A stretch of DNA of 45,904 bases from Clostridia bacterium (GTDB lineage Bacteria; Bacillota; Clostridia; Oscillospirales; CAG-272). A program made the translations under genes and the position numbers. How positions within the stretch are numbered: position 1 is the first letter of the stretch; the number at the start of each line of letters is the position of its first letter. The notes under the pieces are model-generated. The model was given only the letters and a program-made list of their open reading frames with translations, was not told where the DNA came from and did no database searches. Shown here one piece after another: positions 42,469 through 45,904 of this stretch. The stretch covers positions 1-45,904 of the forward strand of contig JAFTCY010000130.1 in the NCBI GenBank assembly GCA_017454465.1, in the 5' to 3' direction.

Positions 42469-42882
42469 ATGCCAACCTTTAACCAGCTCGTAAAGCAGGG
42501 TAGACAGGACAAGACTTACAAGTCAAAGGCGCCGGTTCTGCAGCAGGGTTTCAATACCATCAAGAACCGTCCGACCGATCAGAGCTCCCCGCAGAAGCGC
42601 GGTGTTTGCACAAAGGTTACCACGATGGGCCCGAAGAAGCCTAACTCTGCTATGCGTAAGATCGCCAGAGTGAGACTGACAAACGGAATGGAAGCTACAG
42701 TCTACATTCCCGGTATGGGTCACAACCTTCAGGAACACTCTGTTGTTCTGATCCGTGGCGGCCGTGTACGTGATCTGCCTGGTGTGCGTTACCACATCAT
42801 TCGCGGAACACTTGATGCACAGGGTGTTGCAAACCGTAAACAGGCCCGTTCAAAATACGGTGCAAAACGTCCGAAGAAATAA
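42469..42882 (+). CDS. rpsL: 30S ribosomal protein S12
   Basis: A 137-residue ribosomal protein that monitors codon-anticodon pairing in the decoding centre. The start follows [20 protein letters not shown] and [10 protein letters not shown] (with the Lys equivalent to E. coli Lys42 kept) are normal. At the second streptomycin-determining site the usual VKDLPG reads VRDLPG, so residue 101 is Arg where Lys is normal (E. coli Lys87). The length, with an N-terminal insertion compared with E. coli, is typical of Firmicutes. Confidence 0.97.
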   Translation: MPTFNQLVKQGRQDKTYKSKAPVLQQGFNTIKNRPTDQSSPQKRGVCTKVTTMGPKKPNSAMRKIARVRLTNGMEATVYIPGMGHNLQEHSVVLIRGGRVRDLPGVRYHIIRGTLDAQGVANRKQARSKYGAKRPKK

Positions 42883-43020
42883 GACGTAATTTTACTTTTC
42901 ACAGAAACGTTTGTGTGATCCCCATATAAGTAATAGATGTTTATATGACCGGAAACACGAGCGGAAGTTAAACTTTCGAGTACCTGTGAATTCATATTTT
43001 TAATGAAGGAGGGAAGTACA
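42883..43020 (+). other. rpsL-rpsG intergenic spacer
   Basis: 138 bases with AAGTTAAACTT (a palindrome inside 42963-42978) and a CACA...TGTG pairing near 42900-42917. In E. coli the equivalent spacer holds the S7 translational control site; I cannot show that here. Confidence 0.3.
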
Positions 43021-43491
43021 GTGTCAAGAAGAGGTCAAATCTCAAAGAGAGACGTTCTGCCGGATCCGCTTTACAACTCAAAGTTAGTAACAAAGCTGAT
43101 CAACAACATTATGTACGACGGCAAAAAGGGCGTAGCACAGAAAATTGTGTACGACGCGTTTGCCATCGTTGAGACAAAGCTCGGCCAGAACGCGCTTGAA
43201 GTATTCCAGGAAGCTCTTGAGAACGTAATGCCCGTTCTCGAAGTTAAAGCTCGCCGTGTAGGCGGCTCAAACTATCAGGTTCCTATGGAAGTAAGACCTG
43301 AACGCCGTCAGACTCTCGGTCTGCGCTGGATGGTGACATATGCACGCTCAAGAGGCGAGCATACGATGTCTGAACGTCTTGCTGCCGAGATCATGGATGC
43401 AAAGAACAGCACAGGCGGTGCTTTCAAGAAAAAAGAAGACACACACAGAATGGCAGAAGCCAACAAGGCTTTCGCGCATTTCAGATATTAA
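43021..43491 (+). CDS. rpsG: 30S ribosomal protein S7
   Basis: A 156-residue assembly-initiating protein of the 30S head. The GTG at 43021 is chosen because it gives the family start [16 protein letters not shown] and the normal length, and lies six bases after AAGGAGGG; an ATG at 43003 lies upstream of that ribosome site. [16 protein letters not shown] and [12 protein letters not shown] are conserved blocks. Confidence 0.97.
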   Translation: MSRRGQISKRDVLPDPLYNSKLVTKLINNIMYDGKKGVAQKIVYDAFAIVETKLGQNALEVFQEALENVMPVLEVKARRVGGSNYQVPMEVRPERRQTLGLRWMVTYARSRGEHTMSERLAAEIMDAKNSTGGAFKKKEDTHRMAEANKAFAHFRY

Positions 43492-43552
43492 TAGCATAAT
43501 AAACCCCGCCGCGTCCTGAACGGAGCGGCAAAAGTAGGAGATATCGTAATAT

Positions 43553-45622
43553 ATGCCAAGGGAATATTCACTTGAGCGTACGAGGAATATCGGTATCATG
43601 GCTCACATCGATGCCGGTAAGACCACTACCACGGAGCGTATCCTGTTCTACACCGGGAAAACACATAAGATCGGCGATACTCATGACGGAACAGCTGTCA
43701 TGGATTACATGGAGCAGGAGCAGGAAAGAGGTATAACGATCACCTCTGCCGCTACTACATGCTTCTGGAAGGATACGCGAATCAACATTATCGACACTCC
43801 CGGCCACGTTGATTTTACGGTCGAAGTCGAACGTTCACTCAGAGTCCTGGACGGATCAGTGACCGTTCTCTGCGCGAAAGGCGGTGTAGAGCCCCAGTCA
43901 GAGACAGTATGGCGCCAGGCCAACAAGTACAACGTTCCGAGAATGGCCTATATCAACAAAATGGATATAGTCGGTGCAAACTTCTTCAGAGTCATAAACA
44001 TGATGAAGGAGAGGCTCAAAGCAAACGCCATCCCGATCCAGCTTCCGGTAGGTTCGGAAGAAAACTTCAAGGGAATCATAGATCTGATGACCATGGAAGC
44101 GGACATCTACTATGATGATCTGGGTAAGGACATGCGCGTTGAGCCGATTCCGGCAGATATGCTGGATGAAGCAAAACAATACCGTGACGAAATGGTCGAG
44201 GCCATCTGTGAGACAGATGAAGCGCTTTTCGACAAGTTCTGCGAAGGTGAGGAGATCTCGGTCGAAGAACTGAAGAAAGCTCTCCGGCAGGCAACTGTCG
44301 ACAACAAGATCGTTCCGGTGACCTGCGGTACTTCTTACAAAAACAAAGGAGTACAGAAACTGCTGGATGCGATAGTCGATTATATGCCCTCTCCGCTGGA
44401 TATTCCGGCGATAAAAGGCATAGACCCGAATACCGGGGAGGAAGCTGTCAGACATCCGTCTGACGACGAACCCTTCTCTGCCCTCGCATTCAAAATAATG
44501 ACCGACCCGTTTGTGGGCAAGCTCTGTTTCTTCAGAGTGTATTCCGGTAAGCTTGAGACCGGTCAGTCGGTCTACAACCCTACCAAGAGAGCACGCGAGC
44601 GCTTCGGAAGAGTGCTTCAGATGCACGCCAATGACAGAAAAGACATTGACTGCGTATACTCGGGCGATATCGCCGCAGTCGTTTCGGTAAAGAACACGAC
44701 CACAGGCGATACCTTCTGCGATGAAGCCCACCAGATAGTCCTCGAGTCAATGGAATTTCCGGAACCCGTTATTTCAGTAGCCATAGAGCCTAAAACAAAG
44801 GCGGGCGAAGAAAAAATGGGTCTGGCTCTTGCCAAACTCGCTGAAGAGGATCCCACATTCCGCACCTACACCGACCCCGACACCGGCCAGACCATTATTT
44901 CCGGCATGGGCGAGCTGCATCTCGAGATCATAGTTGACAGACTGCTGAGAGAATTCAAAGTTGAAGCTAATGTCGGCGATCCGAGGGTCTCGTATAAAGA
45001 GACCATCAGAAAAGCTGCCGATTCCGACATGAAATTTGCAAGGCAGTCCGGCGGCAAAGGACAGTACGGACATGTGAAGATCCATATCGAGCCAAATACC
45101 CCCGGAGCCGGATTTGTATTCGAAAACACCGTTGTCGGCGGAGCTATTCCGAAGGAATACATACCCGCAGTCGAAGCAGGTGTAAAGAGTGCGATGGAAT
45201 CCGGAGTACTGGCCGGATACAACGTGGTAGATGTGAAGGTAACTCTTTACGATGGTTCATACCACGAAGTCGACTCTTCGGAAATGGCATTCAAGATCGC
45301 CGGTTCAATGGCATTCAAGGATGCGATGAAAAGAGCCGATCCCGTCCTGACAGAACCCATAATGAAGGTGGTCGTGGTTACCCCCGAAGAATACATGGGC
45401 GATGTTATAGGCGGACTGAACCAGAAACGCGGACAGATCAGTTCCATGGAACCTGTCTACGGTGCTTATCAGGTCACAGCTTTCGTTCCTCTGTCTGAGA
45501 TGTCAGGCTATTCCACAGACCTCCGTTCCCGCACTCAGGGACGCGGACAGTTCTCCATGGAACCGGATCATTTCGCAGAAGTACCGAAGAGCATAAGTGA
45601 TAAAATCGTTTTAGGTTATTAA
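43553..45622 (+). CDS. fusA: Elongation factor G
   Basis: A 689-residue GTPase that drives translocation on the ribosome and, with RRF, recycling. G1 AHIDAGKT (17-24), switch [11 protein letters not shown]3 DTPGHVDF and G4 NKMD are intact; the domain IV loop region with [13 protein letters not shown] and the C-terminal domain V are complete. Ribosome site AGGAGA about 12 bases before the ATG. Position between rpsG and tuf is the classical str operon order. Confidence 0.98.
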   Translation: MPREYSLERTRNIGIMAHIDAGKTTTTERILFYTGKTHKIGDTHDGTAVMDYMEQEQERGITITSAATTCFWKDTRINIIDTPGHVDFTVEVERSLRVLDGSVTVLCAKGGVEPQSETVWRQANKYNVPRMAYINKMDIVGANFFRVINMMKERLKANAIPIQLPVGSEENFKGIIDLMTMEADIYYDDLGKDMRVEPIPADMLDEAKQYRDEMVEAICETDEALFDKFCEGEEISVEELKKALRQATVDNKIVPVTCGTSYKNKGVQKLLDAIVDYMPSPLDIPAIKGIDPNTGEEAVRHPSDDEPFSALAFKIMTDPFVGKLCFFRVYSGKLETGQSVYNPTKRARERFGRVLQMHANDRKDIDCVYSGDIAAVVSVKNTTTGDTFCDEAHQIVLESMEFPEPVISVAIEPKTKAGEEKMGLALAKLAEEDPTFRTYTDPDTGQTIISGMGELHLEIIVDRLLREFKVEANVGDPRVSYKETIRKAADSDMKFARQSGGKGQYGHVKIHIEPNTPGAGFVFENTVVGGAIPKEYIPAVEAGVKSAMESGVLAGYNVVDVKVTLYDGSYHEVDSSEMAFKIAGSMAFKDAMKRADPVLTEPIMKVVVVTPEEYMGDVIGGLNQKRGQISSMEPVYGAYQVTAFVPLSEMSGYSTDLRSRTQGRGQFSMEPDHFAEVPKSISDKIVLGY

Positions 45623-45659
45623 AAAAATATATCTAATTTTATTAGGAGGATTTACCCCA

Positions 45660-45904
45660 ATGGCAAAAGCAAAATTTGAACGTACCAAACCGCATGTCAA
45701 CATTGGAACAATCGGCCACGTTGACCATGGTAAAACAACTCTGACCGCTGCTATAACCAAGGTTCTCTCCCTGGCAAATGACAAGATCGAGTTCCTTGCA
45801 TACGATCAGATCGACAACGCTCCCGAAGAAAAAGCCCGTGGTATCACAATCAACACCAGACACGTTGAGTATGAGACCGAAAACAGACACTATGCACACG
45901 TTGA
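45660..45904 (+). CDS. tuf: Elongation factor Tu, 3' part outside the window
   Basis: The first 81 codons are present and the gene is cut by the right edge. The ATG at 45660 follows TTAGGAGGA. The N-terminus carries G1 GHVDHGKT (19-26) and the switch I region [21 protein letters not shown], diagnostic of EF-Tu, which brings aminoacyl-tRNA to the ribosome. It lies 37 bp after fusA with no terminator between. Confidence 0.97.
   Translation, partial: MAKAKFERTKPHVNIGTIGHVDHGKTTLTAAITKVLSLANDKIEFLAYDQIDNAPEEKARGITINTRHVEYETENRHYAHV

Noticed and set aside
1-45904. CRISPR arrays, tRNA or rRNA genes, prophage or restriction systems
   Set aside because: No regularly spaced repeats, no cloverleaf-like sequence and no marker genes were noticed while reading both strands.

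Overview
The window reads as a chromosome segment of a Gram-positive, SLH-bearing member of the class Clostridia (Bacillota). The signs are an IreB-family gene, SLH-domain surface proteins, a C-terminal type I dockerin, Firmicutes-like RNA polymerase subunits, and near-consensus TTGACA/TATAAT promoters with strong Shine-Dalgarno sites. Species cannot be named from sequence reading alone. No tRNA, rRNA, CRISPR array, phage or conjugative module was seen.

Left edge (1-2500): a ribbon-helix-helix gene cut by the window edge lies divergent from an IS1634-like insertion sequence (about 215-2122). The IS has imperfect terminal inverted repeats, an upstream terminator-like hairpin, a consensus promoter and an intact 575-codon DDE transposase. 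Its right end truncates a lipoprotein gene that resembles the start of a TIM-barrel glycosidase-like protein.

Accessory surface region (2500-28000): a membrane-anchored alpha/beta hydrolase, an SLH-SGNH hydrolase fusion, and a two-gene ABC-2 exporter divergent from a large MalT/LAL-type LuxR regulator. A DUF2442 gene follows. Then come two giant secreted multidomain proteins (2790 and 2488 aa, 13 bp apart, clearly one unit) and an SLH-anchored subtilisin-like protease. The second giant ends in a dockerin and carries two long domains I cannot assign. This block is the best candidate for an undescribed system: exported giant adhesin/matrix-like proteins with a wall-anchored protease and hydrolase, possibly under the LAL regulator. 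The functional link is inferred from gene order only.

Housekeeping block 1 (28100-33660): glyA, an IreB homologue, a ferredoxin-fused aldo/keto reductase, ribF and a D-Ala-D-Ala carboxypeptidase-like gene are packed tightly on one strand with several overlaps. A tandem DUF1508 (YegP-like) protein with its own promoter and terminator follows.

Housekeeping block 2 (33680-45904): rplS is divergent from rpoB-rpoC, followed by rpsL-rpsG-fusA-tuf (tuf cut by the right edge). rpoB is not preceded by rplJ-rplL; it has its own promoter surrounded by repeated TGTAAAC boxes. The rpsL group has its own perfect promoter and a structured leader.
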